In this document: positions 18,343-27,254 of the stretch, one piece after another
Position numbering within the stretch: position 1 is the first letter of the stretch
Layout: each line of letters begins with the position of its first letter
NCBI RefSeq assembly: GCF_015704865.1
Contig: NZ_JADQTO010000014.1
Location: forward strand, 1 to 64,000
DNA: 64,000 nt
Origin: Actinoplanes aureus
GTDB taxonomy: Bacteria > Actinomycetota > Actinomycetes > Mycobacteriales > Micromonosporaceae
Direction of reading: 5' to 3'
Translations under genes and position numbers: made by a program
The notes under the pieces: generated by a model
Seen by the model: the letters and a program-made list of their open reading frames with translations, nothing else
Database searches by the model: none
What the model was told of the DNA's origin: nothing

Positions 18343-18690
18343 GTGATGAATCTCGACGTGGACCGGCGCGCCCTGGTGGCCGTCGCGGCCGGTGGCGTAC
18401 TCGGCGCGGTCGCCCGCTACGGCATCTCCGTGGCCTGGCCGGGTACCCCCTGGGCCACCTGGGTGGTCAACATCTCCGGTTGCTTCCTGATCGGCGTGCT
18501 CTACACCGCCGTCGACCGCAGACTGCCACGCCTGTTCCTCGGCACCGGTGTGCTGGGCGGCTACACCACCTTCTCCACGGCCACCGTCCAGGTCGCCGAG
18601 GCCGGCCTGGGCTATCTGGCCGCAACCCTGATCGGCACGCTGCTGGCGGCCTGGGCCGGCAGCGCTCTGGCCTCGGCTGTCCGCCGGTGA
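18343..18690 (+). CDS. crcB: CrcB/Fluc fluoride channel subunit 1
   Basis: A small (115-residue) membrane protein of the CrcB/Fluc family, which exports fluoride as a dual-topology dimer. Marks are GGVLGAVARYGIS, the pore motif WVVNISGCFLIGVLY with the conserved Asn, and the GYTTFSTATVQ stretch with the Phe-Thr-Phe region and the Na+ site. Four transmembrane segments are visible. The start could be GTG 18343 or the next codon ATG 18346. A TAACGT at 18332 sits at the -10 position for a leaderless message, which is inference. It overlaps the second crcB gene by GTGA. Confidence 0.93.
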   Translation: MMNLDVDRRALVAVAAGGVLGAVARYGISVAWPGTPWATWVVNISGCFLIGVLYTAVDRRLPRLFLGTGVLGGYTTFSTATVQVAEAGLGYLAATLIGTLLAAWAGSALASAVRR

Positions 18691-19046
18691 CCGTCCTGCT
18701 GGTCGCCCTGGGCGCGGCCGTCGGAGCTCCGCTGCGCTACCTGACCGACCGGTACTTCCAGGCACGCTACGGTCCCGGCTTCCCCTGGGGCACGCTCGTG
18801 GTGAACGTGACCGGCTCGCTGCTGCTCGGGCTCCTGCTCGGCCTGCCCCTCGACCCGGGCCTGGTCGCGCTGCTCGGCACCGGGTTCTGCGGAACGCTTA
18901 CCACGTACTCGACGTTCAGCTGGGAGACACTCACCCTGGCCCGGCGTGGTGAGATCGGCGCCGCCCTGGGCTATCCCCTGCTCAGCATCACCGCGGGAAT
19001 GGGCGCCGCCCTGCTGGGCGGCGCCCTCGCTCCACTGGTCAGCTGA
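18687..19046 (+). CDS. crcB: CrcB/Fluc fluoride channel subunit 2
   Basis: A 119-residue paralogue of the preceding gene with the same plan: GAAVGAPLRYLTDRYF, the Asn motif TLVVNVTGSLLLGLLLG, and TGFCGTLTTYSTFSWETL. Tandem crcB genes usually encode the two oppositely oriented subunits of a heterodimeric fluoride channel. GTG 18687 overlaps the previous stop (GTGA), so translation is likely coupled, which suits equal stoichiometry. Its 3' end overlaps the convergent MMPL gene by eight bases. Confidence 0.93.
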   Translation: MTVLLVALGAAVGAPLRYLTDRYFQARYGPGFPWGTLVVNVTGSLLLGLLLGLPLDPGLVALLGTGFCGTLTTYSTFSWETLTLARRGEIGAALGYPLLSITAGMGAALLGGALAPLVS

Positions 19047-21237
19047 CCCGGGTGAGCTCCCGCTCGACCGGCGGCGGGGTGACCGCCGCGGGCGGCTCGT
19101 GAGCGATCTCCGGCAGCCAGCGCAAGCCGCGCGGCAGCCACCAGTTCGCCTTACCGAGCAGCGCCATCACGGCCGGCAGCAGGACCGCGCGGATGATCGT
19201 GGCGTCCAGCAGGACCGCGGCGGCCAGGCCCACGCCCAGCTCCTTGGTGGCGGTCAGCGGCAGCGTGGCGAAGAGCGCGAAGACCGCGACCATGACCAAC
19301 GCCGCGCTGGTGATCACGCCGGCCGTGCTGCCGATGCCCTCCCGGACCGCCTCGCGGATCGGCAGGCCCCGGTCGTGCCCCTCGCGTATCCGGCTGACCA
19401 CGAAGACGTGGTAGTCCATCGACAGGCCGAACAGGATGACGAACAGGAACAGCGGCATCCAGTTGGTGATCCCCCCGCCGGAGACGAAGTTGAGCTGCTC
19501 CTCGAAGTGGCCGTACTGGAAGACGAAGACCAGCATGCCGTACGCGGCCGCGACCGAGAACAGGTTCAGCACCACACCGGTGATCGCGATGACCACCGAG
19601 CGGAACGACACCAGCAGCAGGATGAAGGCCAGGCCCAGCACGAAGGTGAAGACCCAGGGCAGGCTCTGCTCCAGCCGCTCGTTGTAGTCGACGCTGCTCG
19701 CGGTCGCGCCGGTGACGTTCGCGGTCGTCCCGGAAAGTCGCCCGAACGTGTCCGGCACGACCTCGCCGCGCAGCATCTCGAGAGCGGCGATCGCGGTGCT
19801 GTCGGTCTCCTTGCCGCTCAGACCCACCGAGACCACCGCGACGTCACCGCGCGGGTTGACCTCCACGTCGATCGGCTCGACGAGCTTGCCGTCACTGGCC
19901 GCGACAGCGGACCGGAAACCGGCCAGCGCCTGGTCGAACTCCTCGCCCTTGACGTCGTCACCGTGCACCACGACCCGGGCCGGCGTGGTCTTGCTCGGGA
20001 AGGCCTCGCCGATCGCCACCATGGCCAGCACCACCGGTGCGTCCGCCGAGACGTCCTGGATGCCCTGCCCCTTGGTCTTCAGGTCCATGGCCGGAGCGGC
20101 GAGCGCACCGAGGGCGGCGACCGCGATCACCGCGGAGACCAGCGGCTTGGCGAGCACGACGCGCAGCAGCGCGTTCCACACCCGGCCCTCGCTGTTCCGG
20201 CGGTAGAGACCGGGGATCTTGATCGCGTCGACCCGGTCACCGAGCGCCGAGAGCAGAGCGGGCAACACCGTCAGCGAGCCGAGAACCGCGGTGGCGACGA
20301 CCAGGATCGTGCCGGTGGCGAAGCTGACGAACGTGACGTCCCGGGTGAAGAACATGCCGGCCATGGCCACGATGACGGTGAGACCGGAGATCCAGATCGA
20401 CCGGCCCGAGGTCTGCGCCGCGATCATCAGGGCCCGGTGCGGATCGGCGCCCTTGCGCCGCTCGTCGCGTTCGCGCCGGATGTAGAAGAGGCAGTAGTCC
20501 ACCCCGACCGCCAGGCCGATCAGCAGCATGACGTGGGTGGTCTCGTCCACCGCGGGCGCCAGCCGGCTGGCCGCGGCCATCAAACCGATCGCGGCGACCA
20601 CCGACATGACCGCCAGCGCCACCGGCAGCAGGGCAGCCACCACGGCGCCGAAGGCGATCAGGAGGATGCCGAGGGTCACCGGGATGGAGAGCAGCGACAG
20701 CCGGGTCAGCCCCTCCTCCAGCTCGTCGCCGATGAGCTTGTCCCCGCTCGCGTCACCGGCCTCGGCGATGAACAGGTCCGGGTGGGCGGTCTGCACCTTG
20801 GCCACCGCGTCCAGCGCGGGACCGACCCGCTCGCTCGCCGTCTCCGGGTCGCCGCTGATGCTGAAGGTGATCAGCGTGGACCGGCCGTCCGGCGACTCGA
20901 TCGGCGCCTGAACGTCCGTGACGCCGCTCGTCGCCTTGAGCGCCCGCGTGGCCTCCCCCGCAGCGGTCACCCGGTCACTACCGGCCCGGTTCTGGATCAG
21001 CACCATCTCGCCGGCCGGCTGCTCCGGGAAGCCGGCCTCCTCGACGATCCGGTCCGCCTTGCCCGAGTCGCCGTGCCCGGCCAGCGCGTAGTTCGCGTCC
21101 TTGGTGGCGACCTGCATGCTGAGCAGCACCGTGGCCGCGACGAAGGCGATCCAGCCGATGATCGCGAGCGCCCGGTGGCGGGCGCTCCAGATCGCGACAC
21201 GAGCCGCGATCCCCTTGACGTTCCCCCTGTTGTCCAT
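19039..21237 (-). CDS. MMPL/RND-family transporter
   Basis: A 732-residue transporter of the MMPL branch of RND proteins, which export lipids, siderophores or drugs using the proton gradient. Layout: TM1 (AIIGWIAFVAATVLL), a first periplasmic loop, five helices with the key motif VGVDYCLFYIRRERDER (GxDY), then TM7, a second loop, and five helices containing FGLSMDYHVFVVSRIRE (the matching D-Y motif). ATG 21237 is chosen over an upstream in-frame start because the cytosolic basic segment begins there. It lies 71 bases after the response regulator gene, so the two-component pair probably controls it. Confidence 0.92.
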   Translation of the reverse strand: MDNRGNVKGIAARVAIWSARHRALAIIGWIAFVAATVLLSMQVATKDANYALAGHGDSGKADRIVEEAGFPEQPAGEMVLIQNRAGSDRVTAAGEATRALKATSGVTDVQAPIESPDGRSTLITFSISGDPETASERVGPALDAVAKVQTAHPDLFIAEAGDASGDKLIGDELEEGLTRLSLLSIPVTLGILLIAFGAVVAALLPVALAVMSVVAAIGLMAAASRLAPAVDETTHVMLLIGLAVGVDYCLFYIRRERDERRKGADPHRALMIAAQTSGRSIWISGLTVIVAMAGMFFTRDVTFVSFATGTILVVATAVLGSLTVLPALLSALGDRVDAIKIPGLYRRNSEGRVWNALLRVVLAKPLVSAVIAVAALGALAAPAMDLKTKGQGIQDVSADAPVVLAMVAIGEAFPSKTTPARVVVHGDDVKGEEFDQALAGFRSAVAASDGKLVEPIDVEVNPRGDVAVVSVGLSGKETDSTAIAALEMLRGEVVPDTFGRLSGTTANVTGATASSVDYNERLEQSLPWVFTFVLGLAFILLLVSFRSVVIAITGVVLNLFSVAAAYGMLVFVFQYGHFEEQLNFVSGGGITNWMPLFLFVILFGLSMDYHVFVVSRIREGHDRGLPIREAVREGIGSTAGVITSAALVMVAVFALFATLPLTATKELGVGLAAAVLLDATIIRAVLLPAVMALLGKANWWLPRGLRWLPEIAHEPPAAVTPPPVERELTRVS

Positions 21238-21308
21238 GGTGAGAACGCTATGAAGTCCGAAGTGGCGGAACGATCCAGCAAGCACCCGAGTCCGGGGTAG
21301 TGCTAGCC

Positions 21309-21953
21309 CTACGTCTGCAGGTAGGCCAGCACTGCCAGCACCCGGCGGTGCTGCTCCTCGTCCTGGTGCAGGCCCAGCTTGGTGAAGATGTTGCGGACGT
21401 GCTTCTCCACCGCGCCCTCGGTCACCACCATCTTGCGGGCGACCGCGGTGTTCGACATGCCCTCGGCCATCAGGCCCAGCACCTCGCGCTCGCGCGGCGT
21501 CAGGCTGCGCAGCGGGTCGTCGCGGCGGCGGCGCACGAGCAACTGGCCGACCACCTCGGGGTCGAGCACGGTGCCACCCTCGGCGACCCGCTGCAGGCCG
21601 TCCAGGAAATCGGCGACCAGCGACACCCGGTCCTTGAGCAGATAGCCGACCGCCCCACGGCGGTCGGCCAGCAGATCGTCGGCGTACGAGACCTCGACGT
21701 ATTGGGAGAGCACCAGGATCGGAGTGCCCGGAACCGCGCTGCGCGCCTCGACGGCGGCGCGGAGTCCCTCATCGGTGTGGGACGGCGGCATCCGGACGTC
21801 CACGATGGAGACGTCCGGACGGTGTTCCTTGATCGCCTCGACCAGGGACGGCCCGTCGCCGACGGCCGCCACCACAGTGTGGCCGTTCTCCTCGACGAGC
21901 CGTACCAGGCCTTCTCGCAACAGCACCGCATCGTCGGCAATAACCACACGCAT
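21309..21953 (-). CDS. NarL/LuxR-family response regulator
   Basis: A 214-residue two-domain regulator. The receiver domain (1-120) has the acidic pair in VVIADDAVLL, the phospho-acceptor Asp in VSIVDVRMPP (about D52), the Ser/Thr position in LVLSQY, and Lys in YLLKDRV. The LuxR-type helix-turn-helix (about 150-205) reads LTPREREVLGLMAEGMSN, then AVARKMVVTEGAVEKHVRNI. It is encoded 12 bases after its cognate kinase gene and upstream of the MMPL transporter gene, so the three form a likely sensing and export operon. Confidence 0.94.
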   Translation of the reverse strand: MRVVIADDAVLLREGLVRLVEENGHTVVAAVGDGPSLVEAIKEHRPDVSIVDVRMPPSHTDEGLRAAVEARSAVPGTPILVLSQYVEVSYADDLLADRRGAVGYLLKDRVSLVADFLDGLQRVAEGGTVLDPEVVGQLLVRRRRDDPLRSLTPREREVLGLMAEGMSNTAVARKMVVTEGAVEKHVRNIFTKLGLHQDEEQHRRVLAVLAYLQT

Positions 21954-21965
21954 GCGGCCATGCTG

Positions 21966-23270
21966 TCAGATCGGCAGTGCCGCCGTGAGCCGCGTCCCCT
22001 CGCCCTCGGCGCTTTCCACGGCGAGCACGCCGCCGGCCGCGCGTACCCGGTCGTCGAGGCCGGCCAGGCCGTGCCCCTTGGCCAGGCTCGCACCGCCCAC
22101 CCCGTCGTCGGCGACGGTGACCAGCAGGCCGGTGGCGATCCGCTGCACGGTCACCTGCACCTCGGTCGCGTGGCTGTGCTTGGCGACGTTGGTCAGCGCC
22201 TCGGCCACCACGAAGTACGCGGTCGACTCGACGGCCGGGTCGAGCCGCTCGATCGGCGGGGCGTCGAGGTCCACCGGCACCGTGCACCGGCCGGCGAGGG
22301 CGGTCAGCGCCGCCTGGAGGCCGCGGTCGACCAGGATCGGCGGGGCGATGCCGCGGGAGAGCGCCCGCAGCTCGTCCAGGGTCTCCCGGGTCTGGGAGAG
22401 CGCCTCGGCGACGGTGGCCCGGGCGGCGTCCGGGTCGGTGGCGAACTGCTGCTCGGCGCGTCCCAGGTCCATGGCGAGCCGGACCAGCCGCTGCTGCGGG
22501 CCGTCGTGGATGTCCCGCTCCAGCCGGCGCAGCGCGACCGCCTCGGCGGAGACCGCGGCCGCCTTCTGCTGCTGCGCGACGTCCCGTTCGGCGTGTGCCT
22601 GGATGACCTGCTGGCGCAGCTCGAAGACGCCACTGAGCAGGCCACGGGCGAAGAGCGCTTCGAACATCGCGGAGGCGCGGACGACCGGGTAGAGCGTGGC
22701 CGCGAAGATCACGCCGATGGCCAGGTTCAGGAAGATCCGGTTACCGGCGCTGTCCTGGAAGCCGAGGAGTTCGACGAGCTCGTAGTTGCCTTCCGGGTGC
22801 GGCAGCGCCCAGTCGTACAGCGGGTACAGCAGGCCGGCCAGCGTGACCGACCACCAGGTGATGACGAAGCAGAACGCCAGGGTGCTCGGGATGAAGCGGA
22901 ACATCCCGTGCAGCAGGTCGAGCCAGTACTGCACGTCGGCGAGCGGGACGAAGGTGCGCTGCACCCAGCCGCCGTTACGGGCGGTGCGGTAGACCGGGTG
23001 CGGCACCTTCCGGCGCAGCACCGGACCGACCCGGGCCCGTTCCACGGTGGCGAATCCGCGGGACATCCCGAGCGTGGCGACCATGATCGGCAGGCCGATC
23101 CAGATGATCGCGGTGCCGATGCCGAGCGCGAAGCCGGTCATGCACAGCACGATCGTGATCAGGCCGATCGGGAACCCGAGCAGCACGTACTGGGTATCGA
23201 TGCCCAGCTGGCGCAGGTAGCGCCCGGCCGGACTCGTGTGGTCCGCCGTACCGGCGTAGGTCGTCGTCAT
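21966..23270 (-). CDS. Sensor histidine kinase (NarX/LiaS class) with membrane sensor domain
   Basis: A 434-residue kinase. An N-terminal four-helix membrane sensor (about 25-75 and 130-200) of the type found in actinobacterial sensors is followed by a HisKA_3 dimerisation region with the phospho-acceptor in RRLERDIHDGPQQ (His255). The HATPase domain has the N box EALTNVAKHS and the G box DDGVGGASLAKGHGLAGLDDRV. ATG 23270 is used; the open frame continues far upstream over the next gene but is non-coding there. It partners the NarL regulator encoded just downstream. The broad membrane sensor suggests envelope stress or membrane-active compounds, though this is inference. Confidence 0.93.
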   Translation of the reverse strand: MTTTYAGTADHTSPAGRYLRQLGIDTQYVLLGFPIGLITIVLCMTGFALGIGTAIIWIGLPIMVATLGMSRGFATVERARVGPVLRRKVPHPVYRTARNGGWVQRTFVPLADVQYWLDLLHGMFRFIPSTLAFCFVITWWSVTLAGLLYPLYDWALPHPEGNYELVELLGFQDSAGNRIFLNLAIGVIFAATLYPVVRASAMFEALFARGLLSGVFELRQQVIQAHAERDVAQQQKAAAVSAEAVALRRLERDIHDGPQQRLVRLAMDLGRAEQQFATDPDAARATVAEALSQTRETLDELRALSRGIAPPILVDRGLQAALTALAGRCTVPVDLDAPPIERLDPAVESTAYFVVAEALTNVAKHSHATEVQVTVQRIATGLLVTVADDGVGGASLAKGHGLAGLDDRVRAAGGVLAVESAEGEGTRLTAALPI

Positions 23271-23347
23271 GCCACTTACGCTAGGCAAACGGGTCCTCCC
23301 CTCCGATCCCGCGAGCCGCCCGATCGACAGTAGGGTTAACCCGACCG

Positions 23348-24358
23348 TCAGCTCAACTCGATGACCACCTTGCCGACCGCGTGGTTCTCGACCGCCTCGT
23401 GCGCCTCGGCGATCCGGTCCAGCGGGAAGCGGATGATCGGCAGGCCGGCGTCCGCGCCGACCCGGAATGCTTTCGCGTTCACCGCCTCGGCGACCGCGGC
23501 GACCGCGTCCGCCTTCTCCTGCGGCGTCGTGGTGTAGGTCAGCACGAAATCGAGGCTGGCGTTCTTCAGCATCGCCTTGAAGCTGGGCACGCTGAACCGG
23601 CCGGCCACGTAGATCGCGATGTTGCCACCCGGCGCGACGACGTCCAGGTCCAGGTCCAGGTTGTCGGTGCTGACCTCGACGATGACGTGCGGACCGGTTC
23701 CGCTCAGCTCGCGGACCCGCGCGGCCACGTCCTCGTCCCGGTAATTGATCACCGCGTCGGCGCCGGCGGCGGCCGCCAGCTCGGCCTTCTCCTTCGAGCT
23801 GACCGTGGTCAGCACCGTCGCGCCGGCCCACTTCGCCAGCTGGATCGCCGCGTTTCCGACCGCACCCGCGCCACCGGCGACCAGCACCGTCCGGCCGGCC
23901 AGAGCGCCCGGGCCGAGCCGGGCCGGACCGTCGGCGGCCACGGTCAGGCAGCGGTGCGCGGTGAGCGCCGGAATACCCAGCGCGGCGCCGACTTCGAACG
24001 GGATGTCGTCGTTCATCCGGACCACTTGGTGGCGGGGCAGCACCACGTATTCCTGAGCGGTCCCGTCGGCCCGGCCGTAACCCGCGTCCCACACCCAGAC
24101 CCGGTCCCCCGGCTCCAGGTCCCGTACGCCCTCCCCGAGCGCGTCGACCACGCCGGTGCCGTCCTGGTTCGGGATCCGGGGCGGGGAGACCCCGTCCGGC
24201 ACGCCCCGGCCGGCTCGCGTACCGGTGTCGGTCGGGTTGACGGCGGAGAGCACGATGCGGACGCGTACCTCCCCGGCGCCGGCCAGCGGCAGGTCCCGAT
24301 CGACGATCCGGAGAACGGACGGAGCTGGGCCTGACTCGTGGAAGACGGCAGCGCGCAT
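23348..24358 (-). CDS. Zinc-free quinone oxidoreductase (zeta-crystallin-like MDR)
   Basis: A 336-residue medium-chain reductase. The GroES-like half contains VLSAVNPTDTGTRAG and PNQDGTGVVDALGEGV, without the catalytic zinc Cys/His set, so it belongs to the quinone reductase/zeta-crystallin branch. The Rossmann half has the dinucleotide motif VLVAGGAGAVGNAAIQLAKWAG and SSKEKAELAAAAGADAVINY. These enzymes reduce quinones or enones with NADPH. ATG 24358 begins the conserved MRAAVFHESG. It runs toward the histidine kinase gene, 77 bases away; no functional link is evident. Confidence 0.93.
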   Translation of the reverse strand: MRAAVFHESGPAPSVLRIVDRDLPLAGAGEVRVRIVLSAVNPTDTGTRAGRGVPDGVSPPRIPNQDGTGVVDALGEGVRDLEPGDRVWVWDAGYGRADGTAQEYVVLPRHQVVRMNDDIPFEVGAALGIPALTAHRCLTVAADGPARLGPGALAGRTVLVAGGAGAVGNAAIQLAKWAGATVLTTVSSKEKAELAAAAGADAVINYRDEDVAARVRELSGTGPHVIVEVSTDNLDLDLDVVAPGGNIAIYVAGRFSVPSFKAMLKNASLDFVLTYTTTPQEKADAVAAVAEAVNAKAFRVGADAGLPIIRFPLDRIAEAHEAVENHAVGKVVIELS

Positions 24359-24367
24359 GCCCCAACC

Positions 24368-24883
24368 CTATGAGCCGTCCGGAAGATCGCAGCGCATGGC
24401 CAGACGGGGCCAGCGGTCCAGGCCGTGCGCGGCCTCCTCGGCCCGGATCCGGCGGAGCCCGGGGGTCAGCTCGTCGCCGGCCAGCCGGCGGAATCCCAGC
24501 CGCTCGTAGTAGGGCGCGTTCCAGGCCACGTCGGCGAACGTGGTGAGCGTCAGCGCGGCTGAGCCGTGCTCCCGCGCCCACCCGGCCACGTGCTCGATCA
24601 GGCTCTTGCCGAGACCGCGGCCGGCACACGCCGGATCGACGGAGACCTGCTCGACGTGCACCACGTCGTCCACCCACTTCGCGATCAGGTACGCCACCGG
24701 CCGATCCGCCCGATCCACGGCCACCCAGGCCCGCCCGTCCCGCTGGTAATCCAGCAGCTCAGCCGCGGGCAACGGCTCGTCGCGGGCGATCTGGGTCATG
24801 CCGATCTCAGCGAACATCCGCCCGGCCGCCACCTCGATCTCGCGCATCCGGTCGATCTCGCCGGCATGGGCCACCCTGATCAT
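24368..24883 (-). CDS. GNAT-family N-acetyltransferase
   Basis: A 171-residue acetyltransferase. The acetyl-CoA site is in VEQVSVDPACAGRGLGKSLI (V-x-P-x2-x-G-x-G-x-G/A), followed by the beta-5 region LTLTTFADVAWNAPYYERLGF with the typical N-x-x-Y-Y-x-x-x-G-F end motif. Substrate not inferable; many relatives modify small amines. The start is ATG 24883, where homology to GNAT strand 1 begins; the frame is open to 25234 without coding character. The gene is ten bases from the quinone reductase, so they may form one unit. Confidence 0.9.
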   Translation of the reverse strand: MIRVAHAGEIDRMREIEVAAGRMFAEIGMTQIARDEPLPAAELLDYQRDGRAWVAVDRADRPVAYLIAKWVDDVVHVEQVSVDPACAGRGLGKSLIEHVAGWAREHGSAALTLTTFADVAWNAPYYERLGFRRLAGDELTPGLRRIRAEEAAHGLDRWPRLAMRCDLPDGS

Positions 24884-24998
24884 CCGTCCATCGAACAGCT
24901 CGCCGGCCCTGGCAGCCAGCGAAATACCCGCGTTGCGCTCAGCGGAGCAGCCTGGTTGCCGAATTGGAGTGCACAAGCGCAGTGTCCTGGAGGTTCCC

Positions 24999-25490
24999 GT
25001 GCCTACCGTGCTGATCGCCGATGACGAGATCGACCATCGGGAATTGTTGAAGCTGGCCCTGCACCGCCTCGGTTTCGATGTCGTGACCGCCTGCGACTCG
25101 CGCACCGCGGTACAGGCCCTGTCCCACGGTGGCATCGACGCCGCCCTGATCGACGTACGGATGCCCGGTGACTCCGGGATCGACCTGTGCCGCCGCATCC
25201 GCAATGACCCGGACACCGCGGATCTCCCGATCATGGTGGTCAGCGCCGACGTGCACCAGCATCAGATCATGACGGCACTGCACGCCGGAGCCGACGACTT
25301 CCTGGCCAAGCCGTTCACCCGGGCCGAGCTGACCAGTCGCCTGGAGGCGCTGCTGCGGCCGCGTAACAACGCCGCCGTCCGGTCGGCGGCCGCGGCGCGG
25401 GCCGCACTGCTGGCCGCCCGGCAGGCCGTGCCTCCCGTGGCCTCGATCCAGCGCGAGGAGAAGCAGGTCTCCTACCGGCACACGGCCTGA
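24999..25490 (+). CDS. Single-domain response regulator with C-terminal tail
   Basis: A 163-residue protein with a complete receiver domain: VLIADDEIDHRE, phospho-acceptor Asp in AALIDVRMPGDSG, Ser in VVSADVHQ, and Lys in DDFLAKPFTRAEL. After residue 120 there is only an Ala-rich, charged tail and no output domain. It may act like CheY-type or phosphorelay proteins by direct binding. GTG 24999 has a perfect GGAGG six bases upstream. No kinase gene is next to it. The gene is divergent from the GNAT gene and ends four bases before the convergent S66 peptidase gene. Confidence 0.9.
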   Translation: MPTVLIADDEIDHRELLKLALHRLGFDVVTACDSRTAVQALSHGGIDAALIDVRMPGDSGIDLCRRIRNDPDTADLPIMVVSADVHQHQIMTALHAGADDFLAKPFTRAELTSRLEALLRPRNNAAVRSAAAARAALLAARQAVPPVASIQREEKQVSYRHTA

Positions 25491-25494
25491 CCTT

Positions 25495-26535
25495 TCAGAA
25501 GTGGGCGACGATCCGGCGAGCCGGGCCGTCGATCGTGATCCCTCCGCCGTACGGCAGCACCCACTGCGGGCTGGTATGCCCGAAATCCACGCCGAACACC
25601 ACCATCGCCCCCGGGTTGTACGCCTCCAGCGCCCGAAGCACCGCCGCCCGCTGATCCTCGCGGTACCGCTGCCTCTCCCCCGGCGGCCGCGGCGCCTCGA
25701 TGTAGGTGGCCTTCGCCGTCGCCACCAGCACCGCCGGGAACTGCCGCAGCAACCCCCGCTCGCCGGCGTCACGCAGCATCCGGAAGACCGCCTCGGCCGT
25801 CGGCATCTCCTCGGACGTCTCCAGCAGCAGCACGCAACCGGCGTAGTCCTCCACCGGCCGGATCCATCGCCCCACTGCCAGGTTGCAGTGCAGGAGCTCC
25901 AGGTTTCCGCCCCAGGCCGGCCCGGTGACCACCCGGTCCGGCTGGTGCCACACCCAGCCGGGGCTCGGGATCGTCGGCGCCGACTCGGTGAGCGAACGCG
26001 GATCCGCCCAGTCCACCTCCTCCTCGCTGAACTCGCCGACCGGCCGGATCGCCAGGTCGCCGGTCTCGAAGAGGGCGGCACGCAGGGACTCGAGGTGCTC
26101 CGGCCAGATCCCCCTGCCCTGCGCCAGGTGCACCTGGGTCGATCCACCGTGATAGGCCGCGACCCCGTGGTGCCAGAGCCAGTTCAGCAGGTTGGTGTTG
26201 TCCGAGTAGCCGAAGAACGGCTTCGGATCGGCTCGGAACGGCGCCGGGTCCAGGTGCGGCAGGACCGTGATCTGGTCGTCTCCGCCGATCGTCGCGAAGA
26301 CCGCGCGGATCGCCGGGTCCGCGTACGCCGCCATCAGATCGGCGGCCCGGTCGGCCGGCGGCGCGTCGAGCCGCCGGGTGGTCGGGAACTCGACCGGCTC
26401 CAGCCCCAGCTCCGAGCGGATCCGCCGCATCGCCTGCTCGTGCAGCGCCGGGAAGAGTGCCGGCGCGGCGAAGGCGGGCGAGACCACCGCGACGCGGTCA
26501 CCGGAGCGCAGTTTGGCGGCCACACGGAATCTCAT
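25495..26535 (-). CDS. S66 peptidase (MccF/LD-carboxypeptidase family)
   Basis: A 346-residue serine peptidase of family S66. The nucleophile elbow is FFGYSDNTNLLNWL (Ser111), preceded by the conserved ATIGGDDQ (84-87). The family holds LD-carboxypeptidases that trim peptidoglycan tetrapeptides and MccF-type enzymes that cleave microcin-like aminoacyl-sulfamoyl-adenylates. The length and the NT after GYSD fit the MccF subgroup better. No signal peptide is visible, so it acts in the cytosol. Its ATG overlaps the stop of the anti-sigma gene by ATGA, making it the third gene of the sigma operon. Recycling of wall peptides or self-immunity are both possible. Confidence 0.88.
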   Translation of the reverse strand: MRFRVAAKLRSGDRVAVVSPAFAAPALFPALHEQAMRRIRSELGLEPVEFPTTRRLDAPPADRAADLMAAYADPAIRAVFATIGGDDQITVLPHLDPAPFRADPKPFFGYSDNTNLLNWLWHHGVAAYHGGSTQVHLAQGRGIWPEHLESLRAALFETGDLAIRPVGEFSEEEVDWADPRSLTESAPTIPSPGWVWHQPDRVVTGPAWGGNLELLHCNLAVGRWIRPVEDYAGCVLLLETSEEMPTAEAVFRMLRDAGERGLLRQFPAVLVATAKATYIEAPRPPGERQRYREDQRAAVLRALEAYNPGAMVVFGVDFGHTSPQWVLPYGGGITIDGPARRIVAHF

Positions 26536-27254
26536 GTCACGGACGCGGTGCCGAGCACTTTTCCGTCCCGGTCGGTGATCAGTACGGCGTCCACATCACC
26601 GATCTTGAAGGAGCTCGCACCGTTCACCTTGGCGCTGCCGTTGCCGGTGTCGCCCCAGACCGCGGACTGTTCCGTACCGCCGCCCTTGCTGCGCATCAGG
26701 CAGAGGAACGGCCCGTTGCCGGACATCCGGCTCACATCCAGCGCGATGGCCACGCCCCACTCCTTCGGGGTGAGGACCGCCGAACCGGTCAGCCCGCTGC
26801 CGGGCGCCGACTCGAACTGTGTGGTCACCAGTTCCACGCTCGGCAGGGCCTCCGGCGTCGTACCCTGCGGAACCCGGCCGTTGGTGAAGATGCCGTAGCC
26901 GATCGCGGCGGCCGCGATCATCACCACCGCGGCGGCGGCCAGCCACCGCACCCGGTTCACCCGGGTCTCCTTGGTCTTCTCCGCCCGCATCCGGCTCAGC
27001 AGACCCTCGATGTTCTGCTGGGTGGGCCGCGCGGTCGGCGAGACCGCGAGCGGTGCGCCGCCACCCAGGTGCCGCGCGTCTGGCAGACGTTGCAGCATTT
27101 CCGGTACGGGTGCCAGCCGGTCCAGCTCGGCGCGGCAGTCCGCGCAGTCGTGCAGGTGCTCGTCGAGCCGATCGGTGTCCGCCTCGTCGAGCCCGCCCAG
27201 GAGATAGCCGCCCAGCAACCGGTGCAGGGCGTCGTGTTCCTCGAGGTCGCTCAT
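26532..27254 (-). CDS. Zinc-binding anti-sigma factor, membrane-bound
   Basis: A 240-residue ECF anti-sigma factor. The N-terminal cytosolic zinc-binding domain has the motif H-x3-C-x2-C in LDEHLHDCADC (about residues 30-41). A single transmembrane helix follows (WLAAAAVVMIAAAAIGYGIF, about 105-124), then an extracytoplasmic domain that resembles the RskA C-terminal type, with LPSVELVTTQFESAPG and VAIALDVSRM. It would hold the sigma factor encoded just upstream and release it on an envelope signal, probably by regulated proteolysis. The start is ATG 27254, overlapping the sigma gene stop. Confidence 0.92.
   Translation of the reverse strand: MSDLEEHDALHRLLGGYLLGGLDEADTDRLDEHLHDCADCRAELDRLAPVPEMLQRLPDARHLGGGAPLAVSPTARPTQQNIEGLLSRMRAEKTKETRVNRVRWLAAAAVVMIAAAAIGYGIFTNGRVPQGTTPEALPSVELVTTQFESAPGSGLTGSAVLTPKEWGVAIALDVSRMSGNGPFLCLMRSKGGGTEQSAVWGDTGNGSAKVNGASSFKIGDVDAVLITDRDGKVLGTASVT

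Noticed and set aside
18145-18343. Fluoride riboswitch before crcB
   Set aside because: No conserved fluoride-aptamer core is readable; only an 8-bp stem-loop near the upstream gene.
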